Shown here: positions 1 to 8,545 of the stretch, piece after piece
Position numbering within the stretch: position 1 is the stretch's first letter
Layout: the number at the start of each line of letters is the position of its first letter
From: Planctomycetaceae bacterium
GTDB taxonomy: Bacteria; Planctomycetota; Planctomycetia; Planctomycetales; Planctomycetaceae
DNA length: 64,000 bases
NCBI GenBank assembly: GCA_020638955.1
Contig: JACKHO010000001.1
Span: 930,001-994,000, forward strand
Reading direction: 5' to 3'
Notes under the pieces: model-generated
What the model saw: the letters and a program-made list of their open reading frames with translations, nothing else
Database searches by the model: none
Told to the model about the DNA's origin: nothing
Translations under genes and position numbers: made by a program

Positions 1-1257
1 CGATTCCAGTGAAGCGTAACGTATGACATTCATAATGGAGCCTCCGGATAGCGCGAACTCCTCTGCAATTGCCTGCAGATCTATGTCCTCGCTGAGTTTC
101 GCGGATGGCGAGAACCCTTGCTGCCAGAGCAGCAGCCGTTCTTGAGGACGGGGCAATGGAAAGTGAATGACGGATTCGAACCGCCGGGCAAACGCCTGAT
201 CGATATTCTCTTTTTGATTGGACGCCAGGATGGCGATGCCGTCGAACACTTCAATCCGCTGGAGCAGAAAGGCCACTTCCTGATTGGCAAACCGGTCATG
301 CGAGCTTTGCGTCTCTGTCCGCTTTCCAAAGAGTGCATCTGCCTCGTCGAAGAAGAGAATCCAGTCTTTACGCTGGGCCTGATCAAATACCTTGCCAAGA
401 TTTTTCTCGGTCTCTCCGATGTATTTGGAAATGACCATCGACAGGTCGACGCGGTAAACGTCTCGGTTTGTTGCCTTTCCCAGCAAGCAGGCCGTCATAG
501 TCTTTCCTGTGCCGGGAGGGCCGTAGAACAGACTGCGGTATCCTGGCCGCAGTTTGCCCGCCATTCCCCATTCGTTCAGTAGTGTGTCGCCGTGCTGCAA
601 CCAGGTTTCGATTTCACCAACTTGTCGCCTCGTTCCGGGATGCAAGACTAAGTCATCCCAGGTAAGGGGTGTCTCGATGAAGCGGGCTGGAAAATTGGCA
701 CTGAAATTTGGGCGTTTGGACTGACCCGTCGTTATTCGGAGCAGCAGGTCTTCGGAGATTCTGAGCGGAGCTTTCAATGAGGCACTGTCCGACTGCTCCT
801 CCAGTCTGAGTATGTTATGGGTTGCGAAATAGTGAGCGGCCTCGAACATTTGGAATGTTTCGAAGCGGGTTTGCAGGTCGTCGGCAGCCAGAACAAAAAC
901 GAGAGTTTCTCCAGTGGGAAGAAACTCGCCCGTCGCCTCGTGAAGTCCGCCAAACTCCGTGAACCTTCGGTCGAATGTGTTGTTTCTGGTGAAGAAGATA
1001 TCGAGCAGCTTCGGCTTGACATGCGGGACGAGACTTAGAACGAGTGCAACGCGTTCGGCGAATGAGGGGCCAAACTGTTTTACGAATTCAGCGTAAGGTG
1101 ATTCACTGTCGTCAAGCAATGGCGGCGTGACATCGAAGACGCTGGAGTACTCACACTCCTGGCCGAAATAAAGCTTGAAACGCGTGTCCAATACCCGCGC
1201 GAACCAATCGAGTTCGCGCTGCAGGTCGACGGCGTTCTGTTGGAGGCGATTGGTCAT
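1..1257 (-). CDS. eCIS AAA+ ATPase (C-terminus cut by window edge)
   Basis: This frame is open to the left edge, so 419 residues are visible and the C-terminus is missing. Residues 1-235 are a variable N-terminal region. The AAA+ core follows: Walker A GPPGTGKT (246-253), Walker B LFFDEAD (301-307), a sensor-1-like Asn in LASN (347) and an arginine-finger pair in FARRF (358-359). AAA+ ATPases of this kind are standard members of contractile injection system loci (Afp15/Pvc15-like), where they are thought to help particle assembly or cargo loading in the cytoplasm. The chosen ATG overlaps the tape-measure stop as ATGA and has AGGTGG 7 nt upstream; an ATG 6 nt earlier is possible. The ATPase class is certain. 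The eCIS role rests on context. Confidence 0.9.
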   Translation of the reverse strand, partial: MTNRLQQNAVDLQRELDWFARVLDTRFKLYFGQECEYSSVFDVTPPLLDDSESPYAEFVKQFGPSFAERVALVLSLVPHVKPKLLDIFFTRNNTFDRRFTEFGGLHEATGEFLPTGETLVFVLAADDLQTRFETFQMFEAAHYFATHNILRLEEQSDSASLKAPLRISEDLLLRITTGQSKRPNFSANFPARFIETPLTWDDLVLHPGTRRQVGEIETWLQHGDTLLNEWGMAGKLRPGYRSLFYGPPGTGKTMTACLLGKATNRDVYRVDLSMVISKYIGETEKNLGKVFDQAQRKDWILFFDEADALFGKRTETQSSHDRFANQEVAFLLQRIEVFDGIAILASNQKENIDQAFARRFESVIHFPLPRPQERLLLWQQGFSPSAKLSEDIDLQAIAEEFALSGGSIMNVIRYASLES

Positions 1258-3215
1258 ATCCATTCCACCTGCAGCGGTAAGTTCATCCAGGGAAGACGTA
1301 TCCATTGAAATGTCCAAGGGAGACGTTCAAGCACAATGTCAAACGTTGCTCGCTCCACCTGAAGCAGCCAGCTTCCGTCGCGTGAACTGAGCTTTGCTTG
1401 CCGTTGCAAGAAGGTGCGCCTAAAACCATCAAGCGACATGTCATTCAGAATGGGGGCCTGTGCGATGACGGCACTCAACAAACGCTGACACTCGGTTGCT
1501 TCCTCATCGCTGACTGACTCACCAAATTCCAACAGCTCAATAATGTCCATGCCGCAGAGAATTTTGCAAAGTGGTGACCTGTATTCCCGTGGTTCGAATT
1601 CTTGATGGGCTAGGAACAGCAACATCCCAACGGCCCGGTGACGCGCGGCAGTATTTGCAAAACTCTGTTCCTCCAACAGCCCCATGTGGTTGAAGAAGTG
1701 AGACAGGAACGGCGCAAGAAGCACGAGCCCGGCCTCTTCAACATAGATTGCTTCGATCTTACTGAACGACACATCCGGTTCGGTAATTAAGAGATCCGGT
1801 TCATCGGCTGCGACGCCAGAATCGGACTGTGCGGCCTCGACGACGCCATCGAGATTGAAAGGCGGGACGTCGTGAGGCGATTCTGCCGACGCCGAATACG
1901 ATGGCTCTAATTCCGCGTGTGGTGACTGTTCAGCAGCATGTCCTTCAACTTCCCCTGTCGCATTTGCGGACTGTTCCACATTTCGCAACACGGTTCGCAG
2001 CATTTCACGTAAGACGTCCGGCCATTCGCCTACGTGTTGGCCAACTCGTCGCGCGACGGTTGGCAGGTCATCAGGCTGTCGAGCCAAGTGCTGAAGTGCC
2101 GCGAGAACTTCCGTCGTTTCATCAGCATCGAGTCGCGCCACGGCAGGTCGCAACTGAACTGCCAGCAATTCCCACGACTTACCTCGTCGTTCCAACGCCG
2201 CAATGATTGTGAGCGCCTGAGTCTTCAATGAGTTGCCATCGGGAACGGCATCATCTGGCGCCGCAGCGACTGGCTCCAAGCCTTCGAAGTAGCCAAGGAT
2301 TGAATCTAAGATTGATTTCGGTGCCGCACCCAGCGCCGAATCAGAAGTTGAAGAAGCTCTGAGAAGTCCAACTAAGGTCTGCACATCACATTTGGTCTCC
2401 TTAGAAATTGCAATTAATACGGATGCAACTAACAGCGTTACCGTTTGCATGCCTTTCTGCCTACCCTGGTCAGTCAGTAGTCTTGTCCAGAACAGTGTTC
2501 GGATGCGATTCCTTTGCGTTGGGAAATTCCCGTGAAGACAGTTCAGAACATTGAGCAACAGTCCTGAAAGTTGTTGACTGTGTGGAATATGAGCCAGTAC
2601 TGCAGTGAGCCTAGCAAGCGTCGTGTCGCTGCAGTTGCCGATAATTCGAATCCAGACCCCGGATTTTGCGGGAAGTCTGGCGAGGATTTTCAACAGTTCC
2701 GCAGGGCACTGCCTAAGAGAGGTATTTAATGCCTCATCGACCGGTTCACGCACGGAAGTGTCAGCCCACCAAGGCAAGTGTCCCGTCTGCATGAACCACA
2801 CAAGCAATTCGAGCTGGGACGAAGTCCGCTCTGGCTTATTGCTGATTGCGGTGGATTTTCGAGACGAGATATCATTCTCCTGCAATGCTTCAATGGGCAG
2901 TTCGATGTCTTCATCAACCCGCTGTATTGCCTCAATGTCGTTGGTCCTGAATTGTCGCTGCAGCTCAGTAGTGAGGTGCTGCACAAGTTTTTCTTCGAGA
3001 CCGTCACGGTTAAGCGTGCCCAAGTCCAGCGTCAAAGTTTCAACTCGAATCAACTGGTCGGGACGAATTGACTGGTCGAAGAATGCCTCAAGCAGAGGAA
3101 TGAGCAAACGCCGATGGACTTCCGCAAACTCATTTTGGAGTTTCTGCGCCTGCCGAACATCAGATGTGTACAGCTCCAGAATGTGTCGGTTAATTGTATG
3201 ACGCTGTTGATGCAT
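1254..3215 (-). CDS. Contractile injection system tape measure protein
   Basis: The protein has 653 residues. The first ~95 residues carry the recognisable signature of the CIS tape-measure family (CIS_TMP): a helical stretch with HILEL, then the strand IRVETLTLDLG (about 56-66) and a charged helix. In the family this protein fills the tube lumen and sets particle length. The middle is helical and repetitive, and residues ~400-470 are acidic and Ser/Ala-rich. The C-terminal ~160 residues (LLAPFLSHFF, then a GMLLFLAHQEFE block) match the conserved C-terminal part of the family as I remember it. It starts 8 nt after the upstream baseplate gene and ends in a 4-nt overlap with the ATPase gene, so the three are surely co-translated. 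Confidence 0.85.
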   Translation of the reverse strand: MHQQRHTINRHILELYTSDVRQAQKLQNEFAEVHRRLLIPLLEAFFDQSIRPDQLIRVETLTLDLGTLNRDGLEEKLVQHLTTELQRQFRTNDIEAIQRVDEDIELPIEALQENDISSRKSTAISNKPERTSSQLELLVWFMQTGHLPWWADTSVREPVDEALNTSLRQCPAELLKILARLPAKSGVWIRIIGNCSDTTLARLTAVLAHIPHSQQLSGLLLNVLNCLHGNFPTQRNRIRTLFWTRLLTDQGRQKGMQTVTLLVASVLIAISKETKCDVQTLVGLLRASSTSDSALGAAPKSILDSILGYFEGLEPVAAAPDDAVPDGNSLKTQALTIIAALERRGKSWELLAVQLRPAVARLDADETTEVLAALQHLARQPDDLPTVARRVGQHVGEWPDVLREMLRTVLRNVEQSANATGEVEGHAAEQSPHAELEPSYSASAESPHDVPPFNLDGVVEAAQSDSGVAADEPDLLITEPDVSFSKIEAIYVEEAGLVLLAPFLSHFFNHMGLLEEQSFANTAARHRAVGMLLFLAHQEFEPREYRSPLCKILCGMDIIELLEFGESVSDEEATECQRLLSAVIAQAPILNDMSLDGFRRTFLQRQAKLSSRDGSWLLQVERATFDIVLERLPWTFQWIRLPWMNLPLQVEWI

Positions 3216-3223
3216 CTGTCAGG

Positions 3224-6200
3224 TTATGAGTCGAGGTTCTCTTCCGACTGATCTAAAGACTCGGACCGTTCAACTTGGTCCTTGGTTTCAGGTTCCTTTG
3301 CTGACAACTCCGTTTCCTTGGTTTCATCGATTCTCGAAACACTTCCGGCTTCAAGGGTGATTCGCCAGTTTAGGAACGCCTGTTGCAGAGGGATTGGTGT
3401 TACGAGTGGCAGCGGTGGCGACCGGTGAAATGCCGATGGAACGTACCGTGTAGCGAGAACACGAAGTTGTGGGCCATTGAAATCCAGCGGGACCGGCAAA
3501 ACAATCGAATCAGAGGCAGTGGAGTCGCCAGACTCTGATGGAATCTCAAAATCGACGGCAATCCGCGAACGGCCGATCCCACGATCCGGCAGGGGATAGC
3601 CAGGCTCACCTACAGGATTACTGTTCTCATCAATAAGCTGGTACCGGACAGAGTTCTGAGGTTGTTCAATAACAACGCGGGCTGGCTGGCCATCTTCTTT
3701 CAATTCAAAATCTACTTTGACTGTCCGATCTGGCTTAACAAGTACCATGTGAGCATTTCGAAGCCAGAGAGTCTCTCCATTTCCCTTCTTGGAAGCACGC
3801 ACCAGGTAAAGCGTGTCGACCGTCACCGGTTCGTCCACCAGGTCGACCGCAGTTGCGTCAAACTGCTTATTGCCAACCTTGATTTGGTTGGCCGTCGCAA
3901 AGTCCGAGAGTACGACATCGCCAGCATTGGCGAGGGGATGTGGCAACTTCACGACTTGGTTCTCCACCGTGCCAATGTCCATCATCTCCGCAACTTCACC
4001 GTCGACATGCAATGCGGAATCTGCCTCAGATTGAGTTTTGCCCTCAGGAAGGAGAAACTCTGTGAGGTCAATACTCCTGCGAAACAGCGTGTAGTTTACG
4101 GAGTCTTGCTGGTCGCGTAATTCTACAACGGTTTTTCCGTCGTAGTCGGTGGCTGCTTGGACGTCGACTGTGACATTGGGGTTTGGTCGCACAAAAGCCT
4201 GCAAGTCAGTTGTCAGAAAACTGGCGGCAGATAAGTCGTCTGAGGTTCGAACGACACGAATTCTAAGACGCGTGTCTTCCTGCAATGAGGGCACGTTTCC
4301 AGACTTCAGTGATTCGAGGTCTCTGGCAACCTGCAGGTATATCCAGGTATTGGGGCCTTTTCCTTCAACCAATTCAGACAGCTTCTGCGTGGGATCCTCG
4401 GCGTTGACGACCTCATAGGACACGCCTTGCTGGCTATCTTGAATGGCTACATAGACCGGTGCCTCATAGTCAATTTTCAGTTGAGATGAACCCTCCTCAT
4501 TTCCCTCAGATAATTCCGGGGGATTTCTTTCGTGCGTTAAGCGTGGGACAAGGAAGACATTCACTCCTGCCCGAATTCGAATTGTCCGTTGCAGATACGC
4601 TAATCGCTGGCTGTCGTCATCTGTTTGCCAAGACGCACGTACGGTAAAGGTTTGATCTTCATTCATTGGCGGCAAGCGGAGTACTTGAACGCCATTTGTA
4701 TTGACGCCAACAATTTGCTTGCCGTCGTGCAGTACCGGTGTGCCGTCCAAATCGCACAAGGTGTACTCGACACCCGCCTGAGGAACGTGCAGTTCGATAC
4801 ATCCACGTTCCTGTTCCAATTCCGAAGACGTGGACATTTGGGGAGCAATAATGTCCACGTCGCGGCGCGGCCATGGCGATCCAATTCGCAATCGATCGAT
4901 CATTCTGTCTCTTGCATCACGTCCCTCTGGCGAAAATGTCGCCCTCGAGTTCTCTTGCTGAAGCCAGTGCGAGTATTCCCGTTTCCAAACCTGAAAATCG
5001 GATGTAAACGCGGGGAGTTCGTCCTGTTCATTCAGCCAATGCACGTGAACGTGAAGATGAGCGGGCGTTTCGTCGCGAATCGTCTGCCTGGCGATATCAC
5101 GCGAGGTCTTGCTGTTGAATCGTTCCTGGGAGCGTGGCAAGACAAAGCTGATTTGTACGCTATAAGGATCGGACCTGAGGGGATTCTGCAACAGGCCGTA
5201 GCTCTGCTGCAAACGGCAATCGCCCGATGTCCACGGCTTCAAATGCGCGGCCGCACGCCTCTCTAAGTCTTCAGGCCGCCAGTACCCGGTTTTGGCTGAT
5301 TCCCACTGGCGAAAATCGGCCGAACCTGGACGCAACAGCAGGTGCTCCACAATGAAAAAATCGTCTTCCTCTTGAAGATCCAGTTTGAGTCGCAGACGTT
5401 GTTCCAAAGCCGATAATTCGGACGCCGCGGACCGCGTACCGTCGAAACCGAGACCTCGGTCTCTCCCCATTTTTGGTAACCCGCGTAAGAATGACCGTTT
5501 GGTTTGAATGACACTCTTGGACTTCTCATGCGACGACGCCAGTTGCGAGAGGTTTGTCATTTCTTCGCCAAACCGGGCGAGCAGGTGATTCAAGAAGCGG
5601 TGCTGTCTGGACAGCATTGACGCCTCGTCCTCAAGCTCAAACTCCTCGTACCCATCACCCAGCAGTTCCGCCACGTCAGGTACCGAATCCCTCAGAGATT
5701 GACTGTAGTAGGTCTCATAATGGTCGCAGCCTGGAGACAACAAATCTTTTGCATGAGCCAACTGGCTGAAGGCGTTGGCCAGTAATTGCTCGAACAGACA
5801 AAGATACGCCTTGAGCTGACGCACTTTGGCGCGGGTGGCTGCATCTGCCTGCTGAGTCAACTGCCCCGTCCCGAGCCTGTAAATTGCCGGGAATTGTTCC
5901 TGAATCGACACGTAATGGCCAATGCTTCGATTGCGGCCGGAATCGAATACGTTTCCAGCGTCAGCGCTGAGATTTTGGGCGAAGTCTGCCGCGCGCTTTG
6001 GGGCTAACCCAGCACTTCTGGTCGCGCCGAAATTCGCCTCCAAGAGTACTGCCGGTCCCCGTACCAATTGCAGTGTGGAACTCTCACTCAAAATGGGAAC
6101 TTCACTTGAAGCCAGTTCCAGGTACCAGGCGTCTGTTGTGTTTCCACTGCCTACCTGGATGCTCGTCAGCGACCGTACACCTTCGACGTCCATGATCACT

Positions 6201-6979
6201 TGGATGAAATCGGATTTGCGGATGGCGTTCTGCTTGTGATGACGCTCCAGGTCGTCTCGCATGATGAAACCACGGCTCAGAACTGGTCCGTCAAAGATTT
6301 CATCAACGCGCTGACCAGCACGTTCCAGCTCTCCTTCGCTTCGAAATCGAATCTCCGGCGATATGTGACCGGCGAGCCCCTCAAAAACATCAGTCAGTAC
6401 TTTCTGCGGATCAGCGACATCCGAAATCTGGATGACCGCATGAACAGTAATCTCGCGAGTTGCCAGCCGTTTGGGCCACAGGCAATCCTGCGCCAGTGCC
6501 CGATTGGCTTGGAGCATGTACCAGACGTCACTTTCAATCTGATTCGATTTTCCCGCTATGGTGCATTGCCGAATTCCCTTAAGTTCAATGACCTGTCGAT
6601 TCGTTCCAGGATTCAGGTACAGGGTTTGACTGGACTTGTCGGCGAAGACTGGCGTGGGGGCCGAGCAAGAGTCAATCCAGGCGTTCTGCACTTCCCGCAT
6701 GTCCAACAGGACTTTGCGAAGGTCTCCATCCGTCACAGGGTGAGTCGTAAGCACCTCTTCGGGCCCTGCGAGCCATTGCCGCACATCGTCGCCTTGCCCG
6801 TCATCGGCCAACAGGTCCGCCATGTCGTAATCGATGCGGTAGTTCAAGTCGGTCAGCGCATAACAAAGGTGCTCCAGAATGGTAATTCCGGGATCGTGCG
6901 TATTGTGGTCGGTCCACGTTTCGCCAGCCAACTGACGCAGAGCTTCGATTCCCTGCTCTCGAAGTTTTGCAAAGTCCAT
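3224..6979 (-). CDS. eCIS baseplate protein, gp6-like (Afp12-type), with repeat-rich C-terminus
   Basis: The N-terminus has the gp6/baseplate-J signature found in the second large baseplate protein of eCIS: WTDHNTHDPGITILEHLCYALTDL (split here as WTDHNTHDPGITILE, then HLCYALTDL) within the first 45 residues. The expected role is a wedge subunit joining hub and fibres. About 1251 residues from this start. I chose the ATG at 6979 because GAGGGA lies 8 nt upstream and homologues begin M-x-F-x-x-L. An ATG at 7024 and a TTG at 7063 extend the frame but lack a Shine-Dalgarno sequence. The last ~530 residues contain four copies of a motif like PQ-x-x-V-x-Y-x-L (near residues 728, 843, 950 and 1101), suggesting tandem beta-sandwich domains. 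The product ends in an acidic, Glu-rich tail. Confidence 0.8.
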   Translation of the reverse strand: MDFAKLREQGIEALRQLAGETWTDHNTHDPGITILEHLCYALTDLNYRIDYDMADLLADDGQGDDVRQWLAGPEEVLTTHPVTDGDLRKVLLDMREVQNAWIDSCSAPTPVFADKSSQTLYLNPGTNRQVIELKGIRQCTIAGKSNQIESDVWYMLQANRALAQDCLWPKRLATREITVHAVIQISDVADPQKVLTDVFEGLAGHISPEIRFRSEGELERAGQRVDEIFDGPVLSRGFIMRDDLERHHKQNAIRKSDFIQVIMDVEGVRSLTSIQVGSGNTTDAWYLELASSEVPILSESSTLQLVRGPAVLLEANFGATRSAGLAPKRAADFAQNLSADAGNVFDSGRNRSIGHYVSIQEQFPAIYRLGTGQLTQQADAATRAKVRQLKAYLCLFEQLLANAFSQLAHAKDLLSPGCDHYETYYSQSLRDSVPDVAELLGDGYEEFELEDEASMLSRQHRFLNHLLARFGEEMTNLSQLASSHEKSKSVIQTKRSFLRGLPKMGRDRGLGFDGTRSAASELSALEQRLRLKLDLQEEDDFFIVEHLLLRPGSADFRQWESAKTGYWRPEDLERRAAAHLKPWTSGDCRLQQSYGLLQNPLRSDPYSVQISFVLPRSQERFNSKTSRDIARQTIRDETPAHLHVHVHWLNEQDELPAFTSDFQVWKREYSHWLQQENSRATFSPEGRDARDRMIDRLRIGSPWPRRDVDIIAPQMSTSSELEQERGCIELHVPQAGVEYTLCDLDGTPVLHDGKQIVGVNTNGVQVLRLPPMNEDQTFTVRASWQTDDDSQRLAYLQRTIRIRAGVNVFLVPRLTHERNPPELSEGNEEGSSQLKIDYEAPVYVAIQDSQQGVSYEVVNAEDPTQKLSELVEGKGPNTWIYLQVARDLESLKSGNVPSLQEDTRLRIRVVRTSDDLSAASFLTTDLQAFVRPNPNVTVDVQAATDYDGKTVVELRDQQDSVNYTLFRRSIDLTEFLLPEGKTQSEADSALHVDGEVAEMMDIGTVENQVVKLPHPLANAGDVVLSDFATANQIKVGNKQFDATAVDLVDEPVTVDTLYLVRASKKGNGETLWLRNAHMVLVKPDRTVKVDFELKEDGQPARVVIEQPQNSVRYQLIDENSNPVGEPGYPLPDRGIGRSRIAVDFEIPSESGDSTASDSIVLPVPLDFNGPQLRVLATRYVPSAFHRSPPLPLVTPIPLQQAFLNWRITLEAGSVSRIDETKETELSAKEPETKDQVERSESLDQSEENLDS

Positions 6980-7183
6980 GAAGTCGTCCCTCGCACCAAA
7001 CAAGCATTCATTCCGACTGTTCATGCTGGCCGCGTCCGAATTTGAGCTCACGCAGCGACGCAATCCTCTGCCTCTTACATCGGCTCAGGGAAACCCGATG
7101 TCAAATTCTCCAGACTCGTCATGCACCCAGTTCGCCCTTCGGTGCGTTACAAGATGACGGCGTACCGAAAGTAAAGTCACGTG

Positions 7184-8494
7184 TCAAGGGGTGCCAATCG
7201 TCTGCACAACCTTCGACGGTATACTGCTACCAGTCGTGTAAAACGAAATCTGACCACTGTTTTCAAACAGCCAGTATCCAATTGGCGTATTGACCCGAAA
7301 TCCCGACAAAACCCAAAGTGTAGTATTAATGTGCAATGGATGATTGCGGTCATGCGTCTCTATGAAGCAGTAATCCTTGTGGAGGCCTATTCCTAAGTAC
7401 TGATTCTTGTTTTCTGATGCCCAAAGTACAATTCCCCGATCGTATTGGTCACCAGTTCGATACGGCGTTTCAATGCTGAGGCATGTGCGAATATGTGGGG
7501 CATGCCCTTTCGAGCCAATGAACATCTTAAGTCTTGATACCTGAAAATCGCCGCCGATTTCCACTGGATTTCCCGTGGGATTTATTTTGAGTGTCTTCCG
7601 TGAAGAGTCAATCCAAGCGTATTCATCGCCATCTTGGTTAAACAGTCCGAAAGCAAGAAAGTTATTGTGGTTCGGATGTCCGTTTGCGATCATGACGGCA
7701 CGGGAGCCTGACTTCGAATCGCCAGGGTTCATTGATGTCGTATCAATGTAAAGTCGGTAGTCTCCCGGTGCGTTAATATGTAATGGTGCTTTGGGGGATG
7801 AATGGCCAATGGCGACATAGCCGTTCCAGGCGATTGTGAGTGGTGTCAATGCATGTTTCTTCTGGTCCGTGCGGTCTGTACGGGAGAACGAGAACCCCGG
7901 TGCGTCACCAGCCCCCAATTCCATCCTCCATTCAAGTTTGCCTCTCTTCGTCGAGTGGCGTTTCTGTGCGACCATCAGTCGCACCCCGGTTGCCTCGGAG
8001 TTGTCCGTCGAATTCAGAAAGATCATGCCATGCACACCATTGTTCGTGGGCGATACAATCGATAGCCCGGACTGTTGGCTTTGTTCGGTTTCAATTGTGA
8101 GTCTGGCACCGGAACCCCTACTGTTGATCTGCGCGCAAACTCCTATGTCGCCATCAGCGTTGATGGACAGGACGTGTTTACTTCCAGAAAGATACTGAAG
8201 TTGGGCTTCGCGCGTGTGCCTGATTGTCCATGAATTACGTTCAGCATCTTTTAATTTGTCAGAGTCTACTGGCTTGTCAGGATCTTCTAACTTCGAGGAC
8301 TTGAAAGCCGTGAACAGGAGCACATCACCCGTGTCTTCAACAGGTCCAATAGTAAGCGGACTGCCCGGCGACTTACTGATGCCGTCGTCCGCCTGGTTGA
8401 AACTGCTGTCAATGAGATTGGCAAAGTCTTGCTCGGTGGGCTTTTGGCCCGTTGAGAACTTGTCCTTCAATGTGTCGCGTTTCTCGATAGTCAT
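7184..8494 (-). CDS. eCIS tail-fibre-like protein
   Basis: The protein has 436 residues. The N-terminus KDKFSTGQKPTEQDFANLID is the short attachment segment I associate with fibre-like proteins in phage-tail-like clusters. A glycine/asparagine-rich, beta-strand middle follows, including VAIGHSSPKAPLHI (about residue 235), which is the GIGT-x-x-P-x-x-x-LHV repeat typical of trimeric fibres. It is expected to project from the baseplate and contact the target cell. It lies between the two large baseplate genes, with a 51-nt gap upstream and about 200 nt to the favoured start of the downstream baseplate gene. The C-terminal ~80 residues look unique, as expected for a receptor-binding tip. No chaperone gene is next to it. 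Confidence 0.7.
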   Translation of the reverse strand: MTIEKRDTLKDKFSTGQKPTEQDFANLIDSSFNQADDGISKSPGSPLTIGPVEDTGDVLLFTAFKSSKLEDPDKPVDSDKLKDAERNSWTIRHTREAQLQYLSGSKHVLSINADGDIGVCAQINSRGSGARLTIETEQSQQSGLSIVSPTNNGVHGMIFLNSTDNSEATGVRLMVAQKRHSTKRGKLEWRMELGAGDAPGFSFSRTDRTDQKKHALTPLTIAWNGYVAIGHSSPKAPLHINAPGDYRLYIDTTSMNPGDSKSGSRAVMIANGHPNHNNFLAFGLFNQDGDEYAWIDSSRKTLKINPTGNPVEIGGDFQVSRLKMFIGSKGHAPHIRTCLSIETPYRTGDQYDRGIVLWASENKNQYLGIGLHKDYCFIETHDRNHPLHINTTLWVLSGFRVNTPIGYWLFENSGQISFYTTGSSIPSKVVQTIGTP

Positions 8495-8545
8495 GGCACC
8501 CTGTTTCTGCTGAATTGATGAGAATTGGATTGGATGTGAAGTCGT

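Noticed and set aside
118..582. Plus-strand open frame opposite the AAA+ ATPase
   Set aside because: It is antisense to the Walker A and B region of the real minus-strand gene and shows no protein pattern.
6200..7045. 281-aa plus-strand frame
   Set aside because: Antisense shadow of the second baseplate gene N-terminus, which has clear gp6-like signatures on the minus strand.
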